From: Channallabes apus
Taxonomy: Eukaryota; Chordata; Actinopteri; Siluriformes; Clariidae
Direction of reading: 5' to 3'
Length of the DNA stretch: 64,000 nt
Assembly: GCA_030522415.1 (NCBI GenBank)
Contig: CM060125.1
Coordinates: 1,883,401 to 1,947,400 of the forward strand
The stretch's first letter is position 1, and every line of letters begins with the position of its first letter. The translations under genes and the position numbers were made by a program. Below, one piece after another: positions 26,038 to 36,686 of this stretch. Under the pieces are notes generated by a model that saw nothing but the letters and a program-made list of their open reading frames with translations, was not told the DNA's origin and made no database searches.

Positions 26038-26337
26038 TTGAGCCGAAGGTGTACATATCCGCCGGTTCCGCGGCTCTGTTAGACGGAGGAAACACCACCA
26101 CCGTGGCTACTTGCATTGCCGAGCGGGCCCGTCCCCCGGCCGACGTCTCCTGGGAGTCAACTCTGTACGGAACATCAGAGAAGCACGTGCAAGACGACGG
26201 CAATGGCACCACAACCACACAGGTGCATTACACATGGGAGCCCATGCGCCACGCCCAGGGTCACACCCTCACCTGTGTGGTGAGACACCCGGCCCTGTCG
26301 GGTGAATTCAGGATGCCTTATGTCATCAACGTTCAGT
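26038..26337 (+). CDS. nectin3: nectin3 second Ig domain exon (exon 3)
   Basis: This 300-base exon, phase 1 at both ends, encodes the second extracellular Ig domain. It starts V-E-P-K-V-Y after the 'ctctctctcag' acceptor and ends at V-I-N-V-Q before a gtgagtgt donor. Cys26 (VATCIA) and Cys80 (LTCVV) form the expected disulfide, Trp39 is the core tryptophan (PPADVSWES), and the stretch Tyr65-x-Trp-Glu-Pro is typical of nectin second domains. Sequons are at Asn19 (NTT) and Asn56 (NGT). The frame joins exon 2 and exon 4 without a stop. Shorter frames on the other strand are shadows. Confidence 0.93.
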
Positions 26338-26682
26338 GTGAGTGTGTCCTCTTTAATGTGTGTTGATTTTGATTAGTCAGTGCAGCTACAAAACTCCAGA
26401 TAAATGTCAATGCCCTTAATCGAATATTCTATTGTTTCTATAGTAACAGATCGTTCACATGGATGATGATACATTTATAATAAATTGGTTTATGGATTTA
26501 ATGAACGGATTTAAAAATTGTTGAGCAACAAAGCCTTAATGTCAATATGTAGCATAAAAAAAAAACCTCCTTCCTTTTTTTATAACAGTCAGAGGTAAAG
26601 CTTTAACATTAAATTAGGGTGAATTAATATTAAAATATTAATAGTCGATATTAATTGTATTTTTATTATCAGGTAATATATA

Positions 26683-26805
26683 TACTGTTCAAAAAAAAAT
26701 GAAGCGAACATTTAGTCCCGGTTTGACTTGAACAATGCATGCACGTATGAGGGGCGTTCAAGCCAAACTGGGACTTGGTGTTCCCCCTTATTTTTTTGAG
26801 CAGTA
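26683..26805. mobile_element. Short palindromic Tc1-type MITE remnant
   Basis: The outer ends tactgttcaaaaaaa and tttttttgagcagta are inverted and flanked by TA. Inside, 'agtcccggtttgacttgaac' and 'gttcaagccaaactgggact' form a second inverted pair around a spacer of about 22 bases with 'gcatgcacgta'. The inner pair matches the terminal repeats of the mariner at 58275-58863, as though two mariner ends lay back to back. Confidence 0.6.
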
Positions 26806-26814
26806 TATTTAACA

Positions 26815-27922
26815 CACACCGACTGATACTCTGATCAGCCATAACATTAGAACCACCTGCTTAATGTTGCGTAGGTTCTCGTGCCACCAAAACAGCTCAG
26901 ATCCAACAAGTCAGGGACTCCACAAGACCTCTGCTGTCGTATCTGGGCACAAGCCATCAGTATCTGATCCTTTAATTCCTGAGCGCTGTGAGGTGGGGCC
27001 TCCAGGGATCCAGACTTGTGTTTTGTTTTTTTTCCAGTACAGCCCACAGATGCTCGATCGAATTTAGAACTAGGGAATTTTAAGCACCTTGAACTCATGT
27101 TCCTCAAACCATTCATGGATGATTTGAGCCATGATCATTCCTACTTGGTCTGCAGCAGTGTTTAGGTAGGTGGTACGTGTCAAAGTGACGGCCACATACT
27201 GTAATTGGCAGGACTGAAGGTTTCCCGCAAGAACCTTCTCACACTGCCCCTGTCGGCTTGACTACTTCCTGTAGTGCGTCCTGGTGCCTTCTCAGATAAG
27301 CGGTGGACGCACACCCGGCCATCCATATGACGTAGAAGTAAACATGACCAGGCACCGTCTTCCATGGCTCTGTGGTTCAGTTCTGATGCTCTCGTGTCAT
27401 TTGTAGGTGTTTTTGCTGGTGAACGCAGGTCAACATGCCCAACCCAGACCGGTGTGCGGCTACCAGAGCTCCATACGCGACATGCTGCGTTGCATTGTGT
27501 GTTCTGACCCCTTTCTATCAGAACCAGCATGAACCTTTTCAGCAGTTTGAGCTACAATAGCTCTTCTATCGCATCCCACCACATGGGCAATCATTCGCTG
27601 TCCATCAGTAAGCCGTGGCCACTCCTGACCCTCGCACTGGTCCACTGCTTTTGCTTCCTAGCAACACTTTTGGACTGCAGACCAGGAATCCTACAAGAGC
27701 TGCACTTTTAGAGTTGCTCTAATCCAGTGGTTTAGCCATCACAATTTAGGCTTTGTCAAAGTCCAGATGTTTACGCTTGCCCAGTTTTCCTGCTTGTAAA
27801 ACGTCAACTTATAGGACTGACTGTTCACCTGCTGCCTAAAACAACTCGCACATGGACAGGTGCCTCAGGTCATGGGATCATCTTGTTCGGTCAGTGGTTT
27901 TAATGTTACGGCTGCTCGGTGT
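26815..27922 (-). pseudogene. Decayed Tc1-like transposon, transposase on minus strand
   Basis: The left end carries gatcagccataacattagaa and the right end, read inward, acaccgagcagccgtaacat, giving degraded inverted termini. The interior matches the layout of a widespread fish Tc1-like element that I recognise from its conserved words (cacctgcttaatgttgcg, ttccattgctctg-like and ggtaggtggtacgtgtcaaa). The transposase would be read leftward, but the minus frames are split (27180-27530, 27460-27645, 26847-27116) with stops and shifts. No intact catalytic domain remains. Confidence 0.7.
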
Positions 27923-28819
27923 ATAGTGAGGTGTAATGTAAAGCAGTAGAAGCTTCAGTAAGTCTTCTCAGTGTTCCATAAACATAGCTGCCTCAGTTCA
28001 GGATCAGATGTCGGTCTGTACTCACAGTCCATGTGTCGATACAACAGTGATATCAGCGCGGTTTTAATATTCTTGGAGCGGTTTGTCTTTAGCAAAATAC
28101 ATCAAAATGTCTTTATTGTACAAGTTTTGCCAAAAGTCCTCGATGATGTAGAATGAATCAATAAATCATTGACCAGAGACTCATGTTTCCTTTTCTGTTG
28201 TCTTACGGAGAACATTCAATTCCACTCAGTGCAGTCATGCAGTGTCTCTTGTCTCTTTATGCTGTTCCTTTCTTGATCGTTTTCACCTCTGTATTTTATT
28301 CTCATCCCCCTTTTCTCACTCTCCTCCCTTGCTATCAATTTCTTCTTTTCTTTCTCACATGCGTTCATCCCAAAGGCATTTTTTGTTATTGCTGACTCTT
28401 AGTTTTCTTTTTCTTTATCTTTTAAACTTTGATTGTTCTCTTCTGCTTACTTATCTTATCTTTCTCTCTTATGTCTCTTCCCTTGTTTAGTTTTTTTCCT
28501 GTATTTTTTTTTTTCCTTTCCATTTTAATCCCATTCCTATCTTCTCTTTAACTTCCATGACTTTATATTCCTTTTCCTTATTTGTCCCCCCTTCTTCATC
28601 TGTTTTTTTTTTATCTATCTTGCTCCTTTTTCTGTTTTTCTCGCTATGCATATGATGAAAGCGTGAAGGTTTTAGAAACAACCCCAACAATCAGAAGTTA
28701 TAGGAACAAGCCGATTTGGAAAAATCTTATGACTGTGACTTTATGAAAGCTGCCTAAAAGAATGCGCTCATCAGTGTAATGAGGTGTGATCATCCTTCCT
28801 GTACCTGCAGTGAATGATC

Positions 28820-28821
<2 letters not shown>

Positions 28822-28896
<75 letters not shown>
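28822..28896. repeat. (GT)n tract abutting the exon 4 acceptor
   Basis: About 75 bases of GT alternation end six bases before exon 4; only ccacag separates them. The tract takes the place of the usual polypyrimidine stretch. TG repeats next to acceptors are known to modulate exon inclusion (CFTR exon 9 is the classic case). Confidence 0.95.
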
Positions 28897-28898
<2 letters not shown>

Positions 28899-28902
28899 AC
28901 AG

Positions 28903-29020
28903 TTGCTCCGGACATCCTGCTGTCGGGCTACGACGGGGACTGGTATGTGGGGAGGGAGAATGTCCAGCTGAAGTGCCAAGTCAAAGCTAACCCACCAGCA
29001 CACCACTTCAGATGGATCAG
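28903..29020 (+). CDS. nectin3: nectin3 third Ig domain, first half (exon 4)
   Basis: This 118-base exon (phase 1 in, phase 2 out) encodes the first half of the membrane-proximal Ig domain. It begins Ala-Pro-Asp-Ile after a split Phe codon and includes GYDGDWYVG and the B-strand Cys of VQLKCQV, then [11 protein letters not shown]. The donor is gtgtgccc, weaker than the others in this gene. Splitting the third Ig domain over exons of 118 and 152 bases agrees with the nectin gene plan. Because 118 is not a multiple of three, skipping this exon alone would shift the frame; skipping it with exon 5 removes exactly 270 bases, in frame. Confidence 0.9.
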
Positions 29021-29158
29021 GTGTGCCCATGCAACCACTCACACACACTCGCACACACTCACTGTGCTGTTCATGCAAGCTTTCTGGATCAGATTCAGCT
29101 TCATGGTGTTCACAGGCCTGATTCCAGTCACAGCACTGTGAGCGCAGATGCTCCATCT

Positions 29159-29159
<1 letters not shown>

Positions 29160-29237
<78 letters not shown>
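29160..29237. repeat. (CA)n tract downstream of exon 4
   Basis: About 78 bases of CA alternation start 140 bases after exon 4. It is complementary in RNA to the (GT)n run at 28822-28896 on the other side of the exon. Confidence 0.95.
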
Positions 29238-29240
<3 letters not shown>

Positions 29241-30076
29241 TGTACGTGCCACCAGGCCCCCTTTTTCCTTCTCATTACACTTCCTGAGCTCTTAACATTT
29301 GGAAAATTGCTTTTCATTCTCCCAGTATCCGGGTGCTGAGCTGCCGTAGTGCCTGGGATGCGATAGCGCCTCCAGCAGGTGCTGTGTGCTGCTTTAGTCA
29401 GATCAATAGCTGGTCTCGTTTCTGAACATTTCTCTCTTTTGTAAATATCTGCACAGTGTATTTTGAGGTTCTGTTTAATCCTGCGTATGGCCTAGTCACT
29501 GCTTATTACACATGGAGTCATGACCGTGTGAGGGACGGTCTGAAATGTCAACCATTGTTTATATAGTATGCGTTCATGCACATAAAGTTTAATTATCTAT
29601 AGTTTGATGATGATAACAAATTCTTATGTTATTGTTAGAACATCATTAGCTTTCGTCCAGTTTAGAGCTTCTTTTCAGAGCTGCAGACAACAGAACCTAC
29701 AGCGGAACCTCAGCATAGGAAGTTCATTCCTTCCGTAGGCGAGTTCTTAAAGAAATAAATCAAATTAACTGCAGATAAACGGCAACTTGTTCCAACTACC
29801 CAAAAATGTTGCTAATATTACGTATTTCCAATACTATAATCATATTTTCGCATCTAAAACAATCAAAACATTTAGAAACGACGTGTCGTAAAACATGAAA
29901 TAAATAGACGTTAAACCTCACATAAGCATAATTCATAATTCCTGCTTTTGTAGTGATCATTTCTTTGTTAATTTCCAATGAAAGTGGCTCCGTTTTCTTC
30001 TTGTTACCGTCCTTGCGAACGGACAATACACAGCATTGGTGCCGATTTATTATTAAAAAAAAACATTTTGTTATAC

Positions 30077-30460
30077 GGCGGCGCGGTGGTGTAGTGGTTA
30101 GCACTGTCGCCTTGCACCTCCAGGGTCTGGGTTCGATTCCCCGGCCAGGCTCGATTCCCGTCTCTGTGTGCATGGAGTTTGCATGTTCTCCCCGTGCTTG
30201 ATGGGGTTCCTCCGGGTACTCCGGTTTCCTCCCACAGTCCAAAGATATGCAGGTTAGGCTAATTGGCGTTCCTAAATTGCCCGTAGTGTGTGATTGGGTG
30301 TGTGTGTATGTGTGTGTGCCCTGCGATGGATTGGCCCCCTGTCCAGGGTGTACCCCGCCTAGTGCCCGAAGTCTCCTGGGATAGGCTCCAGGTCCCCCGC
30401 GACCCTGAACACAGGATTAAGCGGTATAGAAAATGAATGAATGAATGAATGAATGAATGA
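30077..30460 (+). mobile_element. Full-length tRNA-derived SINE (family S1) with 12-bp duplication
   Basis: The head ggcggcgcggtggtgtagtg runs into an A-box-like tagtggttagc and a B box in gggttcgattcccc. The body carries tttcctcccacagtccaaag and ccctgcgatggattggcccc, and the tail is (gaat)n. The 12-mer ATTTTGTTATAC flanks it exactly on both sides (30065-30076 and 30461-30472). The perfect duplication and intact boxes indicate a recent LINE-mobilised insertion. Relatives are at 10525 and 59427. Confidence 0.9.
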
Positions 30461-30562
30461 ATTTTGTTATACATGCGAGTGTTAAAGAAGCTACTTCTGA
30501 AGTTTATGCGATGTTTAGTTTAGGCTGATTTTGTATGGCCATTTTGGTGTCTCGCTTCAAAT

Positions 30563-31692
30563 TAGGGTTGCAACAACTAATCGATAATTATCGATAATGA
30601 AATTTGTTGTCAACGAATGCCGTTATCGATTAGTTGGGCTGCTCACTTTATTGAGGCGCGCGACCACAAGATCCACAAATACACACAGATACACAGTCGC
30701 TCACGCAATGGAGGTTACAGAAGCGTCTGCAGGAAAAAGCGCGCGCCCCAAGTCCTCCAAGGTATGGGAGTAATTTACATTAAACACCTCTTATCTTAAA
30801 TCGACCGTTTTTCTGCCGGTCGTAGTGTCCGGTGAGCGCGGATGAAGTGCCGAGGGTTTTCTACACATAGGGGTCAGTGAGAGAGTTCACATGGGCTTTG
30901 GTGACGTGTAAACAAACATGTCACCAAAGCCCGTGTGAACACACTCACCGGCTGCGCGGTTATACAGGGTAAAAATAAAAAAACGTTGCATGCAGCTTTT
31001 TATTTGCGTTCAAATCCCAACGAACGTGAGGAAAACAGTTCTAGTGCTTTTTCTTCACGTTCATTTTACACTTCGGAGGACCGGATATATCCCATCATCC
31101 TACAGGCTATACAGAGGGGAAAAGGGCAAAATAAACAGAGTGAACCCAGTAGCGGCGAGTTTTTTTTTCTCTCTCTCCCTACGTCGCCGTATTACGAGAA
31201 TGTCTAGTATTTATTTATTTATTTATTTTTACAAAAAAAAAAAAGGATAAAATACACGAGAGGATCGAAATAAACCGTGTAAACCGTGAATAGGATGTAG
31301 TAGCCACTTCAATTAAAAATATCATAATCTAGAAGTGTATTCTTATTATTAAGTTAAATTAATTTAAGAGAATTTAAAATGTAAGTCATTCTTAACAACT
31401 GAATGTATTTTTGTTTTAAACTAATATATATACTGTAAACTTGCCATCTGCAATTATTGTTAAAAACAAAAATGTTGATTTACATAAAATAAGGTTTAAA
31501 TGTCAAAATTAAAGATAATTAAACTATGTGGCTATTGCAATTTTTTAAAGTTTACTTTTATACATAAATAATACCCTGATTTATGGTTTTATATAGTTAA
31601 GCAAAACATCAAATTAAAGCGTCTAGCTTTTATCCAATTAATCGATATACATATAATGTATGTATGTATACAGATGGCAAGTTGACAGTGTT

Positions 31693-31754
<62 letters not shown>

Positions 31755-31943
31755 GCACACAACAGTCAACTTAGCATCTGCAATTATTGTTAAAAACAAA
31801 ACAAATGTTGGTATGGTTTTATATATAATTATAAGCAAAACATAAAATTAAAGAAACGCTTAGCTTTATCCAATAAATCGATTAATCGAAACAATAATCG
31901 GCCAACTAATCGATTATCAAAATAATCGTTAGTTGCAGCCCTA
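30563..31943. mobile_element. hAT-type element with perfect 8-bp duplication, family D
   Basis: The element starts tagggttgcaacaactaatc and ends aataatcgttagttgcagcccta (last 23 bases); the ends are inverted repeats. CTTCAAAT flanks both sides (30555-30562 and 31944-31951). The interior has a 400-base block (30797-31199) that recurs inverted at 57115-57560, two similar 'aaaaacaaaatg.tg' blocks, and a (TA)n run at 31699-31750. No transposase frame is present, so it is non-autonomous. Confidence 0.9.
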
Positions 31944-32600
31944 CTTCAAATAATATTTTTTTATTATAATTATTTATATATCTTCGAGTATTGATACAGA
32001 CTCTGGAAGCATACAGTATGACCTACAGTATAAAAATAGTTGCTTAAATTGGTAAAGCGAAAAAATCTGTAGTGTCTGTTACTGTGTCAAAATTATGTTG
32101 CAATATCTTAACAATATAGCATTTTAGAATAACACCTTTTTTGGTTTACGTTTTTTTTTTTTATGTGAAATCTACAATAAATTTGGCCAAATTTCATCTG
32201 AACAATAATTAAGATCATTGAAAGACCTGAATTTTAAAAAGTTTATGGACACTACGTAAAATAGTGGAATAATAATAATAATAATAATGGAATTATGGAA
32301 TTCTATTTAGCAAATTTTTTTTTTTTTTTAAACCTGAGAAAATATATGTGTGCGTATTTACAAAAACCGTAACATGGATTGGGAGATGAGAAGCAATAAG
32401 TATTATGAAGAATGGTGTTATATAATCCTATCTGAAAATTCACTTTTTCATCTGGATGAGACAATTTTTTTTGGAACAAAATTTTATTTCTATGCCGAGA
32501 TTCCGCTGTTGTGGTAATGCCTAGCTTTTTTATTAGCATGGGTAATTGTTCAAGTTATTTATTTTATAGGTTTGTTTAGATTTGATATGATGGTATGAAG

Positions 32601-32604
<4 letters not shown>

Positions 32605-32634
<30 letters not shown>
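32605..32634. repeat. (GT)n tract abutting the exon 5 acceptor
   Basis: Thirty bases of GT alternation run directly into the cag of the exon 5 acceptor with no separate polypyrimidine tract. Confidence 0.95.
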
Positions 32635-32635
<1 letters not shown>

Positions 32636-32637
32636 AG

Positions 32638-32789
32638 GCTGGATGGGGAGATGCCAGCTGGAGTGGAGGTGGTAAACAATTCCTTGACATTCCTGAGACC
32701 ACTGCAGAGGAACGACACGGGCGTGTACAGGTGTGAGGTGGGAAACAACATCGGTGTGCGTACCCGCGACCTCACGATCCGCATCCAAG
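32638..32789 (+). CDS. nectin3: nectin3 third Ig domain, second half (exon 5)
   Basis: This 152-base exon (phase 2 in, phase 1 out) completes the membrane-proximal Ig domain. It reads Leu-Asp-Gly-Glu, then NNSLTFL, the F-strand signature Asp-x-Gly-x-Tyr-x-Cys ([10 protein letters not shown]) and the G strand [12 protein letters not shown]. Sequons lie at NNS and NDT. The donor is gtgaga. The exon ends with a single G that completes a codon with either downstream membrane exon: GAT with 44436 or GAA with 63169. It is therefore the branch point for the two isoforms. Confidence 0.92.
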
Positions 32790-32936
32790 GTGAGACGGAG
32801 TTTAGAGCGAAAACAGCTCCATGCTGTGCGTCTCTGTGTCCCGTAATCTACTGCATTTGGTTACAATCAAAAGGCTATCGCACGCAAGCATGAGGTATTG
32901 ATTATAGGATGCATACTTTTGTATGTATGCAATTTT

Positions 32937-32938
<2 letters not shown>

Positions 32939-32986
<48 letters not shown>

Positions 32987-32998
32987 ACACACACACAC
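32939..32998. repeat. (CA)n tract downstream of exon 5
   Basis: Sixty bases of nearly pure CA alternation, 150 bases after exon 5, complementary to both upstream (GT)n tracts. Confidence 0.95.
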
Positions 32999-33769
32999 TC
33001 ATTTAGGCTGCAGGCTCTGTCTGTGAATCTGAGCGGAATGCACTTTCGATGACGCAGAGGAGGTGTGTGTGTGTGCGTGCGCGCATGTTGATTAGCTACG
33101 ATGACTGTCCATATGTTCATTAAAGCAAAATCCTGAGACTCATCCAGACGTTCACATGACATGTCATCTACAGGTCAGAGGTCATGACCGGGTGAGTTCT
33201 GCTCTGGCACTTGGCTGCTGTCACCTAAATACACAAGAGCTTTTGTTCCAGTGAGTCCAGGCAGAGATTGTTTTAGATTAAAGTTTGGCCTCTTTCATTG
33301 CAATTTATAAAAGCCAAGAGTAAGTTGTATGGATGGACCACTTTGGTCTCCTTAAATGGTGACAGCTGTAGTAACTGTTAGGGCGACTGTGCTGGAAAAT
33401 AAGCGAACCTGACTTGCCATCATAGACTGTCCCTTAGCAGTCAAATCAGACACACAAGAAGGCAGTTGACCATACTGTGTCAGTGTAATAATTTATTTCA
33501 TGTATGGACTTGAGTATTTTTTTTTTTTCTTCAAATGTATGCAGAACAAAAGTGTAGGGTCACTGGCTAGTGAAGTCATTTCCATTTTTTCATCTCTGAT
33601 TGCTGACGTCAGTCGTGGCATGGCCGTTAATACCAGATAGTCTGGTAGGATTTTAGAAAATAATGATCTCAATCATTTTCACACGCAACCGTGTCTTTAG
33701 TTTTTCACACCATTTTGGGTGAACTCTAATCATGAAGCGCGGCACTTTTTTAGTGCATTGAGCACAAAA

Positions 33770-34055
33770 CCACCACAGCCTCCAGTTGGTCAGTCAGTTG
33801 GCTACACAGCCTATGATTGGTTGAGTACAGAGACTCTGATTGGTCAATAAGTCGGATACAGAGCCTCTGTTTGTCGCCCAGTCAGAGACTCTGTACCCGA
33901 TTTGTCAATCAGCGCAGGCTATGATTGGGCAGCAAGTCCGTTACAGAGCATGATTGGACAGTGTGGTACAGAGCCTCTGATTGGTTGACTGATAAGGGAC
34001 CACGCCTCTGTTTGGTTGACAAGTCGATATGCAGCCTCTGACTGGTCGATTGACC
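33770..34055. repeat. Degenerate tandem array of 'cagagcctctgattggt' units
   Basis: About nine or ten diverged units of some 25-35 bases repeat the theme 'acagagcctctgattggttgac'. Clear cores are tatgattggttgag, actctgattggtcaat, tatgattgggcagc, catgattggacag and cctctgattggttgac. ATTGG is the reverse of the CCAAT box bound by NF-Y, and five units keep it intact. It could be just a minisatellite. Confidence 0.7.
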
Positions 34056-34720
34056 CATCAACTGAAGTTAAAGTAGGAAACTGGATAAAGATCACATTAA
34101 AATCTTTCCTTGCCTTAATCACACACAGCTGCATGAGGGATACCACGTGCCTGAACGCAGAATTGACATTCAAGTGTTAATATTAATAAACTGAGTAATC
34201 ATAGTTTTCTATGACTGATTTGACCACAGGACATGGGGAACACCTGATGTGATGTCTCACAGACTAATAAGCTCATTTGACATGAAACGATTTCAAATTT
34301 TGATCCTGAGGTTTTCAAAGCCGATGCATACCACAGGGTGGAAAATACTGAAATTTAAAAAATCGTCAGCTTTAGAAAGATATTCTGTATACACCTGTCC
34401 CATAATTTTTTAATTAACAGGCAGATAGAGATCTCAATGACCCCCACACCCCTTCTCAGAGGTGGAAAGAGTAATAAAATTCTGTACTCAAGTACTGTTA
34501 CTTCAGTGAAATTTTACTTAAGTACAAGTAAAGTTACCATTATAAAAATCTACTCAAGTAAAAGTAAAAAGTAGCTCATTAAAAAATTTACTCAGAGTAA
34601 AAGTTACCGAGTTACTTAATTTTTTTAACAGCGGGGGTGGGATGAGGCATTCTAGCGTAGTTCAAAAAAGATGAGCAGATATAAATCTCAAACTAGTTGT
34701 TCCCTTTCAGTCGATTCACT

Positions 34721-34873
34721 CGGTACAACACATATTGTATGGGATATCACGCCCTCTCGTGTCCTGGCTGAAGCCACCTTTATTCACGCCGTAAGGCAGG
34801 CAAACCTGTGGTGACGTAGTTGTAGCCCCGCCTACACCTATAAACCCTCGTCGCCACGGTTGACCTTCAGTTC
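34721..34873 (+). repeat. DIRS left inverted terminal repeat
   Basis: The repeat runs from ggtacaacacatattgtatg to ttgaccttcagttc and matches the inverse of 39663-39812 with only a few differences (for example gacgtagttg against gacgtaggtg). It contains cctataaaccc, a TATA-like core placed to start transcription into the gag region. Confidence 0.9.
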
Positions 34874-35123
34874 TTTCGCTCTTCACCTCGCTGTGAACAC
34901 CTTTCCGTAGAGTTTTCTAGGTGCTGCTAGTCAACTCTACATTGACTTTACTAGACTGCGCTTAAATCAGCTTAACTGTTCCGTTTGGTGTTAGCGACAA
35001 CAGCCTCATTTGGTGAGTCGTCTACCCACGGAGCGCTGACTTTAAGTTCCCTGTCAGTCGTAACATTAGCGACGTTTCGGTTCGGGTGGCTCCTGTTTAG
35101 CTGTGCTAACAGTGTAAGCTGTC

Positions 35124-36661
35124 ATGAGCATGGAAGCTAATGTGGCAAAGAGAAAGTCCGCTGTTCGCCCCTGTCCTCAGGAGTGCGGCTTCTCCCTGCA
35201 CGAGAAGGACCAGCATGAGGCGTGCCCCGTCTGTCTGGGAATTCTCCACGCTAGGAGAGCGCTAGCTGAGCCTGAGTCATGTGCGCTTTGTCGGCAGCTC
35301 CGGCGTTCAACGCTGGAAAGACAGGTCACGTTCGTGGAGAGAACCCTGGGAAAAAATACAGTCGCTCAGCAAGACCCCCTCCTTTCCGGACTAGCAGTCC
35401 CAGCTTCGCCTGTGTCTGCTGACGAGGAGTTTTCTTCAGAAGTCCCCGCGCTTAGCTGGGCAGACCAAATGGAGTATTTCGAGGGGTCGGAGGACCGTGA
35501 GCTCTCCTACAGCGCTGGCCAGCAGCCAGGCACCGATCAGCGGCCTTTCGAGGACGATGACGTGCTCGATATCGGCCTAGAGATGCATGGTTTGTCGGAG
35601 GACGAGCATGAACTCTTGAACTCTTGCCACTCACCCAGAGCTCCTCTGCTACTGCGCTAGCCGCACGGGACGACACTTCGTTTTTCGCCCTCTACCGGCG
35701 AGCGGCCGAAAAGCTGGAAGTGGAGTGGCCCTCCCCACAGCCAGCTCAAAAACTGTCAAGGTTCGCAGGATTTTTTCTCCCTCCTGAACCGACGACAGTT
35801 AAGAACTGCTTGCCTATGTTTCCCGACTTTGTCGGCGAGCTAACGTCGTCATGGAGCAAGCCGCTGTCGACCCGCGTATCAGTACCCGGTTACGGACAGT
35901 TTTTGGAATTGGACGGAGCCGAAAAAGCAGGACTAGTGAGCCCACCGCCGATGGACCCATCTTTGGCTGCTTATTTGGCACCCTCGCAAAACCACGGAGT
36001 GTCTGGTCCTACTGTTCTTCCGTCCAAACACTGCAGATTCTCCTCTGCCCAGTTGGAGAAGATTTACCGCGCTCAAGCGGGCACTGCTCGTGCGCTCAAT
36101 TCTGTTACGCTGCTCCAAACATATCAGGCAATGTGTTTGGCGGAGCTCGGTTCACTGGTGCCTCAGGAGAGCCCACTATGTGCGCTGCTTAACGAGGTCA
36201 GGACCGCGACAGACTACATTCTGCGCATGTCTCGTTGTGCGGCTCTTTCCCTCGGGAGAGGGATGGCGAGCGCAGTCGTAGCACAGAGGCATTTATGGCT
36301 CACGCTCTCTGACCTCCCGGATAGAGACAGGGCCGTCTATTTGGATGAACCGGTGTCTGCTGAGGGTTTGTTCGGCCAGTCACTCGATGCCATTCAGGCA
36401 AGGTTCGACTTCAAAAGGAAGCAGGCTGAAGCGTTGCGAGATATCATCCCGCGACGCGAGGTGAAGCCCAAACAGGCTCGAAGAATGACCACTCCGCGGC
36501 CAACTCAGAAAAGACCACCGCCGGCAGCCAGCTCGAGCTCCCGGCCGTTGAAGCAACAACCTCCCGGGCAAAACCCACGGCAGTCGGCCTGGAGTAGGGG
36601 CCCCCCACCGGGCCTCCAGAAGGATTCAGCGACTAGGAGGAAGAATCCTCACTCCTCCTAG
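35124..36661 (+). pseudogene. DIRS gag-like ORF, one frameshift
   Basis: The first frame (35124-35660, 178 codons) has a Cys/His-rich N-terminus: CPQECGF, an H-x6-CPVCLG pattern and CALC, resembling a zinc-binding module. A second frame (35624-36661) carries the conserved gag-like body: FFALYRRAAEKLEVEWP, FLELDGAEKAGL and SLAAYLAPS, then a basic, Pro/Ser-rich C-terminus. The first frame ends in a TAG at 35658-35660, and the continuation lies in another frame. A single shift at about 35600-35660 therefore breaks an ancestral protein of roughly 500 residues. The protein would package the element's RNA. Confidence 0.8.
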
Positions 36662-36686
36662 CTCAGATTTCAAAGGGAGGGGAGCT

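Larger units (their letters stand above)
26338..28902 (+). other. nectin3: Intron 3 of nectin3
   Basis: The donor is gtgagtgt and the acceptor is a long (GT)n run followed by ccacag. It contains a palindromic Tc1 MITE (26683-26805) and a decayed Tc1 transposon (about 26815-27922). The stretch 27923-28821 has a T/C-rich zone at 28300-28640 and no exon that I can identify. Confidence 0.9.
29021..32637 (+). other. nectin3: Intron 4 of nectin3
   Basis: A phase-2 intron with donor gtgtgc and acceptor (GT)n-cag. It holds a (CA)n run at 29160-29237, a young SINE (30077-30460) and a hAT element (30563-31943). Nothing else is recognised in 29238-30064 or 31952-32603 beyond A+T-rich sequence and (AAT)n. 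Confidence 0.9.

Noticed and set aside
28698..29252. A 184-codon minus-strand open frame
   Set aside because: It runs through the (GT)n and (CA)n tracts and antisense to exon 4. Most of its length is Val-Cys or Thr-His alternation, so it is a repeat artefact.
29796..30242. A 148-codon minus-strand frame, with similar shorter frames at 10424-10710
   Set aside because: The N-terminal part is the reverse reading of SINE family S1 and recurs at other SINE copies, so it is not a gene.
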